In this document: positions 34,221 to 45,317 of the stretch, piece after piece
How the letters are laid out: every line of letters starts with the position of its first letter
Numbering within the stretch: the first letter of the stretch is position 1
Assembly (NCBI GenBank): GCA_017650105.1
Contig: JAGCFO010000007.1
Location: 44,327 to 108,326 of the forward strand
Origin: Bacteroidaceae bacterium
Lineage (GTDB): Bacteria > Bacteroidota > Bacteroidia > Bacteroidales > Bacteroidaceae
Length of the DNA: 64,000 bases
Direction of reading: 5' to 3'
The notes under the pieces: model-generated
Databases searched by the model: none
What the model was told of the DNA's origin: nothing
What the model saw: only the letters and a program-made list of their open reading frames with translations
Position numbers and translations under genes: made by a program

Positions 34221-35285
34221 TCAGTTTGCCTTGATCCAGTCGACGAGCCAGTCGCCCACCTGCGAGGTGGAGAGGGGTTGTGCGGATGACACCTGTATGT
34301 CGGCTGTGCGGGCATTGGCGGCAAGGGAGGCGTCGACGGCGGCGCGGATGAGGGCTGCCTCGTCGGGCAGATGGAAGGCATAGTCGAACATCATGGCCGC
34401 CGAGAGGACGGTGGCGAGGGGGTTGGCAATGTTCTGCCCTGCTGCCTGGGGCCACGAGCCGTGGATGGGTTCGAAGACGCTGGTGTGGATGCCTACGGAT
34501 GCGCTGGGAAGGAGTCCCATTGAGCCGGTGATGCACGAGCCCTCGTCGGTGAGGATGTCGCCGAAGGTGTTCTCGGTGACCATCACGTCGAAGAAGCGCG
34601 GTTCTTGTATCATGCGCATGGAGGCATTGTCGACGTACATGTAGTCGGTGACGACGTCGGGATACTCGGGAGCCATCTGCTGGGCCACCTTACGCCAGAG
34701 ACGCGACGATGCAAGCACGTTGGCCTTGTCGACGACGGTGAGATGATGGCGGCGCTGGCGGGCGTAGTCGTAGGCGACACGCAGGATGCGCTCAACCTCG
34801 GTGCGGGTGTAGTGGTTGGTGTCGTAGGCCTCGTCGTCGCCTTCGAGCTTGGCGCCGAAGTACATGCCTCCCGTGAGCTCGCGTATGCAGATGAAGTCGG
34901 CGCCGCGCACCAGTTCGTCTTTCAGGGGAGACTTGTGGACGAGGCAGTCGAAGGTCTGCACGGGGCGTATGTTGGCAAAGAGGCCGAGTTTCTTACGCAT
35001 GGCCAGAAGTCCCTGTTCGGGGCGCACGGGGGCCGAGGGATTGTTGTCGAAGCGTGGGTCGCCGACAGCTCCGTAGAGGACGGCATCGCTGCGGAGACAG
35101 AGTTGATGGGTTTTCTCAGGATAGGGGTCGCCGACGGCGTCGATGGCGGAGGCGCCACAGAGCCCGTACTCGTATGTCAACTGATGGTTGAACTTCTCGC
35201 ACACGGCCCGCACCACGCGGAGGGCTTGTGCTACCACCTCGGGACCTATGCCGTCGCCGGGAAGAACTGCAATGTAGAGATTCAT
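34221..35285 (-). CDS. leuB: 3-isopropylmalate dehydrogenase
   Basis: The 354-residue protein starts with [20 protein letters not shown], has the substrate-binding ELTGGMYFG, the metal-site region [35 protein letters not shown] and the nucleotide site [20 protein letters not shown]. LeuB oxidises and decarboxylates 3-isopropylmalate to 2-oxoisocaproate with NAD+ in leucine synthesis. With citramalate-derived methylmalate it also serves isoleucine synthesis. It is the last gene of the operon, 48 nt after leuD. Confidence 0.95.
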   Translation of the reverse strand: MNLYIAVLPGDGIGPEVVAQALRVVRAVCEKFNHQLTYEYGLCGASAIDAVGDPYPEKTHQLCLRSDAVLYGAVGDPRFDNNPSAPVRPEQGLLAMRKKLGLFANIRPVQTFDCLVHKSPLKDELVRGADFICIRELTGGMYFGAKLEGDDEAYDTNHYTRTEVERILRVAYDYARQRRHHLTVVDKANVLASSRLWRKVAQQMAPEYPDVVTDYMYVDNASMRMIQEPRFFDVMVTENTFGDILTDEGSCITGSMGLLPSASVGIHTSVFEPIHGSWPQAAGQNIANPLATVLSAAMMFDYAFHLPDEAALIRAAVDASLAANARTADIQVSSAQPLSTSQVGDWLVDWIKAN

Positions 35286-35286
35286 A

Positions 35287-35338
35287 GGGATAGTCTGGTA
35301 ATCAAATAATCAGGTAATCGAATAATCAGGTAATCAGA
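35287..35338. repeat. TAATCAG microrepeats between leuD and leuB
   Basis: The gap holds four to five iterations of GGTAATCA/AATAATCAGGTAATCG units. A related GATAATCAGATGATCG tandem occurs at 57546-57580 behind the aldolase gene. Function is unknown; the position just before the leuB start could affect its translation. Confidence 0.55.
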
Positions 35339-35942
35339 TAGCGGTGATGTCGTGCTTCTGCTCGAAGGCTACGGTCTTGTCGGCATTGGCAACGAGGAAG
35401 TCTATGTCGTCGAGCCCGTTGAGAAGGCAGTGCTTCTTGAAAGCGTTGATATCGAAATGCTCGCTACGGCCTGTGACAAGGTTGGTAACGGTCTGCGCGG
35501 GGAGGTCGACGGTGACCTTAGCCTGAGGGTCGGCGAAGATGGTATCGAACAGCTCGGCAAGGAACGACTCGCTGACGACGACGGGGAGCACGAAGTTGTT
35601 GAGTTCGTTATTCTTGTGAATGTCGGCGAAGAACGAGCTGATGACGACGCGGAAGCCGTATCCGGCGATGGCCCACGCGGCATGCTCGCGCGAGGAGCCG
35701 GAGCCGAAGTTCTTGCCAGCCACGAGGATGCAGCCGCCATAGGTGGGGTCGTTGAGCACAAAGTCGGCAATGGGCTGTCCCTGCTTGTCGTAGCGCCAGT
35801 CGCGGAACAGGTTGTCGCCGAAGAAGCGTTCGTCGCGGGTGGTAGCCTTGAGGAAGCGCGCAGGTATAATCTGGTCGGTATCGACATTCTCGAGCGGGAG
35901 AGGAACGCAGGTGCTGGTGATGACGGAAAATTTCTGTTTCAT
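35334..35942 (-). CDS. leuD: 3-isopropylmalate dehydratase small subunit
   Basis: The 202-residue protein has LPLENVDTDQIIPARFLK, ILVAGKNFGSGSSREHAAWA and ISSFFADIHKNNELNNFVLP, the swivel-domain signatures of the aconitase family. LeuD forms the isomerase with LeuC, converting 2- to 3-isopropylmalate (or citramalate to 3-methylmalate). It lies 66 nt after leuC in the operon. Confidence 0.95.
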   Translation of the reverse strand: MKQKFSVITSTCVPLPLENVDTDQIIPARFLKATTRDERFFGDNLFRDWRYDKQGQPIADFVLNDPTYGGCILVAGKNFGSGSSREHAAWAIAGYGFRVVISSFFADIHKNNELNNFVLPVVVSESFLAELFDTIFADPQAKVTVDLPAQTVTNLVTGRSEHFDINAFKKHCLLNGLDDIDFLVANADKTVAFEQKHDITAI

Positions 35943-36008
35943 TATCGGATGTTAAGCCAAAATCTAAGTGAAAACGTTACAAACGCAAAGCGAGAGGTTT
36001 TTGTAGCC

Positions 36009-37403
36009 TCAGAGCAGCGTGCGGGGGTCGGTGATAACGCCCGTGACGGCAGCAGCGGCAGCGGTGAGCGGGCTTGCAAGCACGGTGCGCGAGCCGGGAC
36101 CCTGACGCCCCTCGAAGTTGCGGTTGCTGGTGCTGACGGCAAGGCAGCCGGCAGGAATCTTATCGTCGTTCATAGCCAGGCAGGCGCTGCAGCCAGGCTG
36201 ACGGAGCGCGAAGCCTGCCTCCTCAAGCACTTCGTCGAGGTGCTCTTCGCGAATCTGCTGGGCCACATACCACGAGCCGGGCACAAGCCAGGCGGTGATG
36301 CCGGGAGCCTTGTGGCGCCCGCGCACGATGGAGGCAAAGGCACGGAAGTCCTCGATACGCCCGTTGGTGCAGGCACCCAGGAACACATAGTCGACGGGGG
36401 TACCGAGCAGCGACTGCCCGGGGTTGAAATGCATGTATTCGAGCGACTTTGAGAACGATTCCCTTCCGGCGTCGGGCACGCTGTCGAGCGAAGGAATGGT
36501 GCCCGTCACAGCCATTCCCATGCCGGGATTGGTGCCGTAGGTGACCATAGGCTCGATATCAGCAGCCGAGAAGACATACTCCTTGTCGAACACGGCATCG
36601 TCGCCGCTGCGCAGGGTGCGCCAACGGGCGACAGCCTCGTCCCAATCCTTCCCTTTGGGAGCATACTCGCGCCCGCGGAGATAGGCAAAGGTGGTTTCGT
36701 CGGGAGCGATGAATCCTCCACGCGCACCCATCTCGATGGAGAGGTTGCACAGCGTGAGGCGTCCTTCCATCGACATATCGCGCACCACAGAGCCGGCATA
36801 CTCCACGAAGTAGCCCGTAGCGCCCGACGTGGTGAGTCGCGACATGAGGAAGAGGGCTACGTCCTTGGGTGTGACACCTGCCGAGAGGCTTCCCTCGATG
36901 CGGATGCGCATGCTCTTGGGCTTAGCCTGAAGGATACACTGCGAGGCAAGCACCATCTCCACCTCGCTGGTGCCGATGCCGAAGGCTACAGCACCCATAG
37001 CGCCGTGAGTGGAGGTGTGGGAGTCGCCGCAGACGATGGTCATGCCGGGCAACGAGAGTCCACGCTCGGGGCCGACCACATGGATGATGCCGTTGCGGGG
37101 GTCCATCATGCCGAAGTGGTGAAGTCCGAAGTCGGAAGCGTTGCGTGCCAGTGTATCCACCTGCTTGCGCGAAACAGGGTCTTCGATAGGCTTGTCCTGA
37201 TCGTGAGTGGGGGTGTTATGGTCGGGCATGCAGAAAACTTTGTCGGGACGGAAGCAGGGAAGCCCTCTCTCGCGCAGTCCGTCGAAAGCCTGAGGACTCG
37301 TCACCTCGTGGCAGTAGAGGCGGTCGATGTACAGCTGTGTGGGACCATCCTCAATCTGCTGAACCACATGGGCGTCCCATATCTTGTCGAAAAGAGTGTT
37401 CAT
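36009..37403 (-). CDS. leuC: 3-isopropylmalate dehydratase large subunit
   Basis: The 464-residue protein contains [40 protein letters not shown] and [18 protein letters not shown]. Three conserved cysteines (in LGACTNGR and [12 protein letters not shown]) bind the 4Fe-4S cluster. It is the catalytic part of isopropylmalate isomerase, and oxygen sensitivity is expected. It lies 21 nt after leuA. Confidence 0.95.
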   Translation of the reverse strand: MNTLFDKIWDAHVVQQIEDGPTQLYIDRLYCHEVTSPQAFDGLRERGLPCFRPDKVFCMPDHNTPTHDQDKPIEDPVSRKQVDTLARNASDFGLHHFGMMDPRNGIIHVVGPERGLSLPGMTIVCGDSHTSTHGAMGAVAFGIGTSEVEMVLASQCILQAKPKSMRIRIEGSLSAGVTPKDVALFLMSRLTTSGATGYFVEYAGSVVRDMSMEGRLTLCNLSIEMGARGGFIAPDETTFAYLRGREYAPKGKDWDEAVARWRTLRSGDDAVFDKEYVFSAADIEPMVTYGTNPGMGMAVTGTIPSLDSVPDAGRESFSKSLEYMHFNPGQSLLGTPVDYVFLGACTNGRIEDFRAFASIVRGRHKAPGITAWLVPGSWYVAQQIREEHLDEVLEEAGFALRQPGCSACLAMNDDKIPAGCLAVSTSNRNFEGRQGPGSRTVLASPLTAAAAAVTGVITDPRTLL

Positions 37404-37424
37404 AAAGGGTCTGAAACAGGGTGA

Positions 37425-38921
37425 TTAGTGATGAAACTTGTTGATACAGTCGATGTAAGCCTCAACGGAAGCGGCAATGATGTCGGTGTTGGCTCCGAAT
37501 CCGTAGAAGACTTGGTTGTCGTACTCTACCTGCATGTGCACCTTGCCCACATCGTCGCTGCCCTTGCTGATGGCCTGGATGGTAAACTCCTTGAGAGTCA
37601 TCTGCCGACGGATGATCTGCTTGAGTGCCTTGATGGCAGCATCGACAGGACCGTTGCCCGTGGAGGCAGCCTCGAAGAGCTCGCCTGCGATGTTGAGCCC
37701 TATACTTGCCACAGGGCGCACTCCCAAGCCGCTGGTGACCTGGAGGTAGGCAAGCTTCACGTTGTGATTGGCCGAACGGTCGGCACCCGCAAGCATCATC
37801 ACGTCGTCGTCGGTAATCTCCTTCTTCTGATCGGCAAGGCGCAGGAAAGCATCGTACACCTTATCGAGACGGCTGTCGTCGATGTTGATGCCCAGCACTT
37901 GAAGCCGGTGCTTGAGTGCGGCACGCCCGCTGCGGGCTGTGAGCACGATGCTGTTCTCGTCGATGCCGACATCCTTCGGGTCGATAATCTCGTAGGTCTG
38001 CGTATTCTTCAGCACCCCGTCCTGATGGATGCCCGAGGAGTGGGCAAAGGCGTTACGTCCCACGATGGCCTTGTTGGGCTGAACGGGCATGTTCATGAGG
38101 CTCGAGACAAGGCGTGAGGTAGAATAGATCTTCGTGGTGTTGATGTTGGTGGAAACGGGTATCGTACTGTGGCACTTGATAATCATTGCCACTTCCTCGA
38201 GCGAGGTGTTGCCTGCGCGCTCTCCTATGCCGTTAATGGTAACTTCCACCTGCCGAGCGCCGTTCTGCACGCCTGCGATGGTGTTGGCTGTCGCCATTCC
38301 CAAGTCGTTGTGGCAATGGGTGGAGATGATGGCTTTGTCGATACAGTCGACATGCTCCATGAGGTAGCGTATCTTAGCGCCATACTCGTCGGGGAGGCAA
38401 TATCCCGTTGTGTCGGGGATGTTCACCACCGTTGCTCCTGCCTTGATGACGGCTTCCACCACGCGGGCAAGGAACTCGTTGTCGGTACGCCCGGCATCCT
38501 CGGCATAGAACTCCACGTCGTCGACAAAGCGTCGTGCATACTTCACGGCAGCCACTCCCCGCTGGATTATCTCGTCTTGCGTGGAGTTGAACTTGTACTT
38601 AATATGGTAGTCGCTGGTGCCGATACCCGTATGGATGCGCTTGTGCTTGGCGTACTTGAGCGCCTCTACGGCAACGTCGATGTCTTTTTCGACAGCACGT
38701 GTGAGGGCGCATATCGTGGGCCAAGTGACAGCTTTGGAGATTTCAACCACCGAGTTAAAGTCTCCCGGGCTGGAGACAGGGAATCCTGCCTCTATTATGT
38801 CGACGCCGAGCAACTCGAGCTGCTTTGCCACTTGGATTTTCTCTACCGTGTTGAGCTGGCAGCCAGGCACCTGCTCTCCGTCGCGAAGTGTGGTGTCGAA
38901 GATAAAAAGTCTGTCTTCCAT
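37425..38921 (-). CDS. leuA: 2-isopropylmalate synthase
   Basis: The 498-residue protein begins [20 protein letters not shown] and has the metal-binding [19 protein letters not shown], then [17 protein letters not shown] and a C-terminal LeuA regulatory domain (about 390-498). It condenses 2-oxoisovalerate with acetyl-CoA, the committed step to leucine, and is normally feedback-inhibited by leucine through the regulatory domain. A second, divergent member of this family starts the operon (cimA). Confidence 0.93.
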   Translation of the reverse strand: MEDRLFIFDTTLRDGEQVPGCQLNTVEKIQVAKQLELLGVDIIEAGFPVSSPGDFNSVVEISKAVTWPTICALTRAVEKDIDVAVEALKYAKHKRIHTGIGTSDYHIKYKFNSTQDEIIQRGVAAVKYARRFVDDVEFYAEDAGRTDNEFLARVVEAVIKAGATVVNIPDTTGYCLPDEYGAKIRYLMEHVDCIDKAIISTHCHNDLGMATANTIAGVQNGARQVEVTINGIGERAGNTSLEEVAMIIKCHSTIPVSTNINTTKIYSTSRLVSSLMNMPVQPNKAIVGRNAFAHSSGIHQDGVLKNTQTYEIIDPKDVGIDENSIVLTARSGRAALKHRLQVLGINIDDSRLDKVYDAFLRLADQKKEITDDDVMMLAGADRSANHNVKLAYLQVTSGLGVRPVASIGLNIAGELFEAASTGNGPVDAAIKALKQIIRRQMTLKEFTIQAISKGSDDVGKVHMQVEYDNQVFYGFGANTDIIAASVEAYIDCINKFHH

Positions 38922-38974
38922 TTCTTTAGGTTAAAGGGTGTATGTGAGCATGAAAACGTTGGATTCGGAGGGCA

Positions 38975-40018
38975 TCAGTTGTTCTCGGGGCGCAGTTTGC
39001 GCACAGTGACAGCCGTCTGCCACATCTCGCTCTCGCGCAACTGGCGCAGTTCCTCGTTCAGCTTCTCGCGATAGTCGGGACGGCTGTTGCTGTCGATGCT
39101 GATCTGTGCCTCATGCCCACTTTTCACGCTGGCATACAGTTTCTGCACCACGGGCTTGATGGCATCGTGGAAGGGGCCCATCCAGTCGAGGGCGCCTCGC
39201 TGGGCAGTAGTGGAGCAGTTAGCATACATCCAGTCCATTCCTTTGGCAGCAAAGAGAGGCATGAGCGACTGTGTGAGCTCTTCTACCGTCTCGTTGAAGG
39301 CTTCCGAGGGGGTATGTCCGTTTTCGCGGAGCACCTCATACTGAGCCAGGAGAAGTCCCTGGATGGCTCCCATCAGCGAGCCGCGCTCTCCCGTCAAGTC
39401 GCTGGTAGCCTCGCGCTGGAAGGTGGTTTCGAAGAGGTAGCCCGAGCCGATGCCGATGCCGAGGGCGAGCACTTTGTCGGTAGCTTTGCCCGACACATCC
39501 TGATAGACGGCGTAGCTGCTGTTCAAGCCTCTTCCCTCAAGGAACATGGTGCGGAGCGAGGTGCCCGAGCCCTTGGGTGCAACCATGATGACGTCGATGT
39601 CGGCGGGGGGCACGCAGCCAGTCCTGTCGTTCCACGTGATAGCAAACCCGTGACTGAAATAGAGTGTCTTGCCAGCTGTGAGGCAGGGTTTGATGGTGGG
39701 CCATACTGCCATTACGGCTGCGTCGGAAAGGAGGCACATCACGATGGTGCCTTTCTGGGCTGCCTCTTCGATGCTGAAGAGCGTCTTGCCTGGTACCCAT
39801 CCGTCGGCGACAGCTTTCTCGTACGTCTTGCCGGGGCGCTGCCCTACTATCACGTTGAAACCGTTGTCGCGAAGGTTGAGCGACTGCCCGGGGCCTTGCA
39901 CGCCGTATCCGAGAACGGCAATTGTTTCGTTTTTCAGTATCTCACGTGCTTTCTCAAGGGGGAATTCCTCGCGGGTTACGACATTTTCGATAACTCCGCC
40001 AAAGTTCATTTGTGCCAT
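38975..40018 (-). CDS. ilvC: Ketol-acid reductoisomerase
   Basis: The 347-residue protein shows NADPH-binding IAVLGYGVQGPGQSLNLRDNG, LYFSHGFAITWND, IDVIMVAPKGSGTSLR and the acid residues of the knotted domain (SDLTGERGSLMGAIQG, ETVEELTQSLMP). It converts acetolactate and acetohydroxybutyrate to dihydroxy acids for Val, Leu and Ile. The GPGQSLNLRDNG segment resembles the eukaryote-like KARI variant common in Bacteroidota. A copy of the intergenic repeat family lies between it and ilvN. Confidence 0.95.
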   Translation of the reverse strand: MAQMNFGGVIENVVTREEFPLEKAREILKNETIAVLGYGVQGPGQSLNLRDNGFNVIVGQRPGKTYEKAVADGWVPGKTLFSIEEAAQKGTIVMCLLSDAAVMAVWPTIKPCLTAGKTLYFSHGFAITWNDRTGCVPPADIDVIMVAPKGSGTSLRTMFLEGRGLNSSYAVYQDVSGKATDKVLALGIGIGSGYLFETTFQREATSDLTGERGSLMGAIQGLLLAQYEVLRENGHTPSEAFNETVEELTQSLMPLFAAKGMDWMYANCSTTAQRGALDWMGPFHDAIKPVVQKLYASVKSGHEAQISIDSNSRPDYREKLNEELRQLRESEMWQTAVTVRKLRPENN

Positions 40019-40060
40019 AATGTTAATGTTTTTTGTTTATTATTTGTTTATCGGTTTTTT

Positions 40061-40130
40061 CTCAAGGGAAAATATTTTTTTCTTTCTTCATCTCGCCGTA
40101 TTCTTTCTTCATATCGCGCGTTTCCTTCTC
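40061..40130. repeat. Intergenic AT-rich repeat, copy 5, inside the ilv-leu operon
   Basis: The segment has GGGAAAATATTTTTTTCTTTC, TTCATCTCGCCGTATTC and TTCATATCGCGCGTTTCCTTC modules. It ends five bases before the ilvN stop codon and fills most of the ilvN-ilvC gap, making this gap far larger than most others in the operon. Confidence 0.6.
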
Positions 40131-40134
40131 CATA

Positions 40135-40683
40135 TCAGATTTTCTTTTCCGACAGGGTCTGGAGTTTCTCGAGGAATGCCGACACTTGTTCCGAGCTGCT
40201 GCGGGTGACGGCTACTCGCCCGGAGTTGACGTATTGGAGCACACAGCCGAATGTGGCAAGCTCGCGGCTCAGCGAGACGATTTCGTCGGTTCGGCCTGCC
40301 TTCTGCACTACGGTGTAGACGTCGTTTGTCTCGATGATAGGGGCGTCGTAGTATCGTATCGTCCTGCAAATCTCGGGGTTGGCAAACACGGCAGGGGTGG
40401 AAAGCTTGTAGAGGGCTATCTCCTGCATGAAGACTTCGGAGTCGGTGTAGTAGTGTGCCTGAAGCACGTCTACTTTCTTTTCTATCTGCTTGGCTACCTT
40501 CTGCACGGTGTCCTCGTCGGTCCACGTTGTTATCGTGTAACGGTGTATCCCCTCTATCGACGAGGCGGATACGTTAAGGCTCTCGATGTTGAGCTGTCGG
40601 CGGGTGAAGACGGCTGCTATCTGGTTGAGCAAGCCGGCAGTGTTCTCGGAGTGCACTATCAGAGTATAGAGTTTCTTTTCCAT
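40135..40683 (-). CDS. ilvN: Acetolactate synthase small (regulatory) subunit
   Basis: The 182-residue protein starts with the ACT domain KKLYTLIVHSENTAGLLNQI, AAVFTRRQLNIESLNVSAS, and has a second ACT-like half ending with RVAVTRSSSEQVSAFLEKL. It binds valine and controls the catalytic subunit. It lies 16 nt after ilvB. Confidence 0.93.
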   Translation of the reverse strand: MEKKLYTLIVHSENTAGLLNQIAAVFTRRQLNIESLNVSASSIEGIHRYTITTWTDEDTVQKVAKQIEKKVDVLQAHYYTDSEVFMQEIALYKLSTPAVFANPEICRTIRYYDAPIIETNDVYTVVQKAGRTDEIVSLSRELATFGCVLQYVNSGRVAVTRSSSEQVSAFLEKLQTLSEKKI

Positions 40684-40699
40684 TGTCTGCGATGGTTTT

Positions 40700-42403
40700 T
40701 TACTGTATTGAATCGAAAGGGAGCATCTGGCTTACGGTGCCTCCAGGAGGCGTCATAGGCATCACGTTCTCGTCTTCCTGGATGGCTACCTCCAGCAGGT
40801 AGGCTCCAGGGGTGGAGAGCATCTTGTCGATGGCGGCGGGAAGGTCTTCGCGCTGGGTGACAGCCTGCGAGGGGATGCCGTAGGCAGAGGCGATGGTGCC
40901 GTAGTGAGGATTCACCATCGGAGTGCACGAGTAGCGCCCGTTGAAGAACAGCTGCTGCCATTGGCGCACGTTGCCCAAGTAGTTGTTGTTGAGGAGGATA
41001 ATCTTCACAGGAGCTCCCGACTCCATGATGGTGCCAAACTCCTGTATGTTCATCTGAATACCTCCGTCGCCCATGAAGGCGCATATCGTACGGCTGGGAG
41101 CCCCAAACGTGGCACCGATGGCTGCCGGAAGGCTGAATCCCATCGTGCCCAATCCGCCCGAGGATATCATGCTGCGCTTGGTAGTGTAACGGAAGTAGCG
41201 GGCGGCCATAAGCTGGTTCTGCCCTACGTCGGTAACCAGTACGGCGCTGTCCTTCGTGGCAGCACTTACCATGCTGACAACTTCGCCCATCTTGATGGGG
41301 CCTTCTTTCGGGAAGAGGGCAGGCTCGATAACAGCCTGGCACTCTTTCTCGTGCAACGGCTCGAAGCTCTCAATCCACTCGGTGTGCTTGGCAGGCTTTA
41401 TTGCCTCTGTGAGAAGGGCGAGCGTCTGTTTGCAGTTGCCCAGCACGGCAACGTCGGCATGCACATTCTTGTTTATCTCAGCCGGGTCGATATCCAGATG
41501 GATAACCTTTGCCTGCTTAGCGTATGTGGCAAGATTTCCCGTCACACGGTCGTCGAACCTCATTCCTACAGCGATAAGCACGTCGCACTCGTTGGTTTTC
41601 ACATTCGGAGCCAGATTGCCGTGCATACCGAGCATACCTTTATATAAAGGATGAGCACTGGGTATAGTCGAAAGCCCAAGCAGAGTGCAGCCGACAGGAA
41701 TGTCAGCCTTCTCCACAAAGGCAAGCAGCTCTTCCTGCGCATCGGCAAGAGTCACTCCCTGCCCCGACAAGAGCAGAGGGCGATGAGCTTCGTTAATGAG
41801 CCGTGCCGCTTCGACAATGGAGTTTGCATCCGTATCGGGCACGGGGATGAAGCCTCTCTGAACGGGAATGCTTGCAGGCTGATACTCCACCTTCCCCACT
41901 TGGGCATTACGTGCAAAATCGAGCACGACAGGCCCGGGACGTCCGCTGCGAGCAATGTAGAAAGCGCGCGCCACAGCCCATGCTACGTCTTCGGGCCGAC
42001 GTATCTGATAGCTCCATTTGCAGATAGGCTGCGTGATGCAGACAAAGTCGACTTCCTGAAAGGCGTCCGTGCCCAGGAAGGAGGCTCCCACCTGCCCTGC
42101 TATGACAACAATAGGGGTGCTGTCGAGCATAGCATCGCTGATGCCGGTAATCGTATTCGTAGCTCCAGGTCCACTTGTGACAATGCACACTCCCACTTCA
42201 CCCGACACACGTGCATAACCCTGCGCAGCGTGTGCTGCACCTTGCTCGTGACGCACAAGGACCTGCTTGAAATCGTTCTTGTGATCGAACATGGCATCAA
42301 ACACGGGCATGATGCTTCCTCCGGGATAGCCGAACACTGTTTTCACTCCTTCGTGAATCAGCGACTGCATGAGCGCCTCAGCGCCAGAGATATATTGACT
42401 CAT
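40700..42403 (-). CDS. ilvB: Acetolactate synthase large (catalytic) subunit
   Basis: The protein has about 567 residues from the ATG at 42403 (MSQYISGAEALMQSL). It contains VFGYPGGSIMPVFDAM, RHEQGAAHAAQGYAR, GVCIVTSGPGATNTITGI and the ThDP-binding AFMGDGGIQMNIQEFGTIME. I prefer this start because the upstream 25 codons overlap the ilvD end and are unlike the family. It makes acetolactate or acetohydroxybutyrate from pyruvate with pyruvate or 2-oxobutyrate. Confidence 0.95.
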   Translation of the reverse strand: MSQYISGAEALMQSLIHEGVKTVFGYPGGSIMPVFDAMFDHKNDFKQVLVRHEQGAAHAAQGYARVSGEVGVCIVTSGPGATNTITGISDAMLDSTPIVVIAGQVGASFLGTDAFQEVDFVCITQPICKWSYQIRRPEDVAWAVARAFYIARSGRPGPVVLDFARNAQVGKVEYQPASIPVQRGFIPVPDTDANSIVEAARLINEAHRPLLLSGQGVTLADAQEELLAFVEKADIPVGCTLLGLSTIPSAHPLYKGMLGMHGNLAPNVKTNECDVLIAVGMRFDDRVTGNLATYAKQAKVIHLDIDPAEINKNVHADVAVLGNCKQTLALLTEAIKPAKHTEWIESFEPLHEKECQAVIEPALFPKEGPIKMGEVVSMVSAATKDSAVLVTDVGQNQLMAARYFRYTTKRSMISSGGLGTMGFSLPAAIGATFGAPSRTICAFMGDGGIQMNIQEFGTIMESGAPVKIILLNNNYLGNVRQWQQLFFNGRYSCTPMVNPHYGTIASAYGIPSQAVTQREDLPAAIDKMLSTPGAYLLEVAIQEDENVMPMTPPGGTVSQMLPFDSIQ

Positions 42404-42467
42404 ACGGATAATATCAAATTCGTTGTGTTTGCAAAAAAATGTCTGACAACTCTGCTCATTTTGAAAA

Positions 42468-44258
42468 TCAATCATCAATGAGCCTTATGGCACCCTTGTC
42501 GGCAGAACTTACCATTGAGGCATAAGCCTTCAATGACTTTGCAACTTTTCTGTTGCGAGTGACAGCTGCCATAGGACGTGCTGCCAGTTCTTCAGCAGAA
42601 AGACATACGTTTATGCTGCGCGCGGGGATGTCTATCTCTATGATATCGCCATTCACAATCTTGCCGATAGCTCCTCCGGCAGCTGCCTCGGGTGACACAT
42701 GGCCTATGCTCAAGCCACTTGTGCCTCCGCTGAAGCGCCCGTCGGTAATCAAGGCGCAAGCCTTTCCCAAATGGCGCGATTTCAGATATGACGTAGGATA
42801 AAGCATCTCCTGCATGCCAGGACCTCCCTTCGGGCCTTCGTAGGTGATGACGACAACATCGCCAGGCACTACAGCTCCGCCGAGGATACCCTCTACGGCA
42901 GCCTCCTGCGAATCGAACACACGGGCGGGGCCTCTGAATTTCCAGATACTCTTGTCAACACCAGCCGTTTTCACCACACAACCGTCTTCAGCTATGTTCC
43001 CTTTCAGCACGGCAAGTCCGCCGTCTTCGGTATAAGCATGTTTCAAATCGCGGATGCAGCCTTTCTCTCTGTCAAGGTCCAACTCCTTATAATAGCATTC
43101 CTGCGAAGCCATCTCATTAGAGAAGACGTTGGCAGGGGCACAATAGCAGAACGACTTATCGTAGCTAGAAACTGCTTCAGCCAGAGTCGTCCCGTCTACG
43201 CGACGCACTGAAGTATCGAGCAAGCCTCCCTTTGACAACTCATAGAGGATTGCCAATACACCACCCGCACGATTCACATCCTGCACATGAAACAGGTTTG
43301 TCGTGGGAGCCACCTTACAGATGCAGGGAACCTTGCGCGAGAGCATATCGATGTCGTCCATCGTGAAATCCACTCCCGCCTCGTGTGCCACAGCAAGCAA
43401 ATGCAGAACCGTGTTGGTGCTACCTCCCATAGCGATGTCGAGAGTCATCGCGTTGAGGAAAGCGGGGCGCGTGGCAATGCTGCGAGGCAACACGGATACA
43501 TCTCCATCGAGATAGTACTTGTAGGCATTCTCCACAATCTTCTTGGCAGCATCGGCAAACAGTTGCTTCCTACGAACGTGGGTAGCAAGTATCGTGCCGT
43601 TGCCGGGAAGAGCCACACCGAGAGCCTCAGTAAGGCAGTTCATGGAATTGGCAGTGAACATACCCGAGCAACATCCGCAGCCGGGGCAAGAATGAGCTTC
43701 GATGCGCTGAACTGTTTCATCGTCAACGCTGTCGTCGGCACTTACTACCATAGCGTCAACAAGATCCAGCCCTTGCTTTGACACACCGTCGTTTCCTGCC
43801 TCCATAGGGCCTCCTGAAACAAAGATGGTGGGGATATTGAGTCTCATTGCTGCCATCAGCATTCCCGGTGTTATCTTGTCGCAGTTGCTGATGCACACCA
43901 GAGCGTCTGCCTTGTGGGCGCTTACCATATATTCTACGCTATCGGCAATGATGTCGCGCGAGGGTAAGGAATACAGCATGCCGTCATGCCCCATTGCGAT
44001 TCCGTCGTCTATGGCAATCGTGTTAAACTCTGCAGCATAGCAGCCCAGCTTCTCTATCTCGGCCTTGACAAACTGCCCGATGTCGTGCAGATGGGTATGC
44101 CCGGGAACAAACTGAGTGAACGAATTGGCAATGGCTATGATGGGACGTCCCATCATTTCTTTTTTCATGCCGTTGGCAACCCAAAGGGCGCGGGCTCCTG
44201 CCATTCGCCTGCCTTGTGTGCTTATCTCGCTGTGAAGAGGTATTTTATAATCTGGCAT
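42468..44258 (-). CDS. ilvD: Dihydroxy-acid dehydratase
   Basis: The 596-residue protein has the cluster-binding cysteines in [12 protein letters not shown] and [16 protein letters not shown], plus [32 protein letters not shown] and [19 protein letters not shown]. IlvD dehydrates 2,3-dihydroxy acids to 2-oxo acids for Val, Leu and Ile, using an iron-sulfur cluster. The length fits the long bacterial form. Confidence 0.95.
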   Translation of the reverse strand: MPDYKIPLHSEISTQGRRMAGARALWVANGMKKEMMGRPIIAIANSFTQFVPGHTHLHDIGQFVKAEIEKLGCYAAEFNTIAIDDGIAMGHDGMLYSLPSRDIIADSVEYMVSAHKADALVCISNCDKITPGMLMAAMRLNIPTIFVSGGPMEAGNDGVSKQGLDLVDAMVVSADDSVDDETVQRIEAHSCPGCGCCSGMFTANSMNCLTEALGVALPGNGTILATHVRRKQLFADAAKKIVENAYKYYLDGDVSVLPRSIATRPAFLNAMTLDIAMGGSTNTVLHLLAVAHEAGVDFTMDDIDMLSRKVPCICKVAPTTNLFHVQDVNRAGGVLAILYELSKGGLLDTSVRRVDGTTLAEAVSSYDKSFCYCAPANVFSNEMASQECYYKELDLDREKGCIRDLKHAYTEDGGLAVLKGNIAEDGCVVKTAGVDKSIWKFRGPARVFDSQEAAVEGILGGAVVPGDVVVITYEGPKGGPGMQEMLYPTSYLKSRHLGKACALITDGRFSGGTSGLSIGHVSPEAAAGGAIGKIVNGDIIEIDIPARSINVCLSAEELAARPMAAVTRNRKVAKSLKAYASMVSSADKGAIRLIDD

Positions 44259-44292
44259 CTCTTTATCAATAGGTTAGAAGTTTTTCTTTATG

Positions 44293-45315
44293 TTAGAGGA
44301 CAGTCACCCATCCGTATTTATCTTCTAAATCGCCATACTGAATGCCGCGAAGTGTTTCGTAGAGCTTCTTGCAAACAGGCCCGGGCTTTCCATCCTTTGC
44401 TATTACATACGAGACGCCCTTCTCGACATCATCGATACGCTCAATCGGAGCGATAACGGCAGCAGTTCCGCAAGCGCCTGCTTCCTCGAAGGTTGTCAGT
44501 TCCTCGATAGGAATCTGTCGGCGTTCGATTTTCATGCCCATATCTGCTGCCACACGCTGTAGGCTGTCGTTTGTGATGGAAGGCAGGATGGAAGTGGAGA
44601 GAGGTGTGACGTAGGTGTTGTTCTTGATTCCGAAGAAATTGGCAGCTCCGCACTCGTCGATGTATTTCTTCTCCTTTGCATCGAGATAGAACTCGCATGA
44701 GTAACCCATATCGTGTGCCATTTTATTAGCGCGAAGGCTTGCAGCGTAGTTTCCGCCCACTTTGTAAGTGCCCATTCCCAAAGGAGCAGCACGGTCATAC
44801 TGACGAATAACCACATAAGGAGTAGCCGAGAATCCTTCCTTGAAATAAGCGCCTACGGGTGTCACGAATATCACAAACAGATACTCTTCGGCAGGATGTA
44901 CGCCTACCTGCGCTCCTGTGCCGATGAGCAGCGGGCGAATATACAGCGATGCTCCGCTTTCGTATGGAGGAATGAAGCGCTCGTTCAGCTGTACTACCTT
45001 CACTACCATATCGTGGAACAGTCCATCGGGCAAAGCAGGCATGAGGGTAGCTTCGCAAGTGCTCTTCAAACGTGCATTGTTTGCCTCGATGCGGAAGATG
45101 CGCACCTTGCCGTCCTTGCCTCGATAAGCTTTCAGTCCTTCGAAAGCCTCTTGCCCGTAGTGAAGACTTGTGGCAGCCATGTGAATAGGTATCAGCTCAC
45201 TGCTGCTCACTTCCATTTCGCCCCATTTGCCGTTGCGGTAGTAGCAACGAACATTGTAATCCGTTTTGATATAACTGAACGAAAGGTTATCCCAATCCAA
45301 AGTCTTTTTATCCAT
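44293..45315 (-). CDS. ilvE: Branched-chain amino-acid aminotransferase
   Basis: The 340-residue class IV PLP enzyme has SLHYGQEAFEGLKAYRG, RIFRIEANNARL, the PLP-lysine region GTYKVGGNYAASLRA and EFYLDAKEKKYIDECGAANF. It transfers amino groups between glutamate and the 2-oxo acids of Val, Leu and Ile. It follows cimA by only two bases. Confidence 0.95.
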   Translation of the reverse strand: MDKKTLDWDNLSFSYIKTDYNVRCYYRNGKWGEMEVSSSELIPIHMAATSLHYGQEAFEGLKAYRGKDGKVRIFRIEANNARLKSTCEATLMPALPDGLFHDMVVKVVQLNERFIPPYESGASLYIRPLLIGTGAQVGVHPAEEYLFVIFVTPVGAYFKEGFSATPYVVIRQYDRAAPLGMGTYKVGGNYAASLRANKMAHDMGYSCEFYLDAKEKKYIDECGAANFFGIKNNTYVTPLSTSILPSITNDSLQRVAADMGMKIERRQIPIEELTTFEEAGACGTAAVIAPIERIDDVEKGVSYVIAKDGKPGPVCKKLYETLRGIQYGDLEDKYGWVTVL

Positions 45316-45317
45316 AG

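Noticed and set aside
33904..34383. 159-codon frame through the right inverted repeat, similar to a frame at 30512-30823
   Set aside because: The similarity comes from the shared DNA repeat. Composition is Arg/Cys-rich, no domain is visible, and the frame runs into leuB on the opposite strand.
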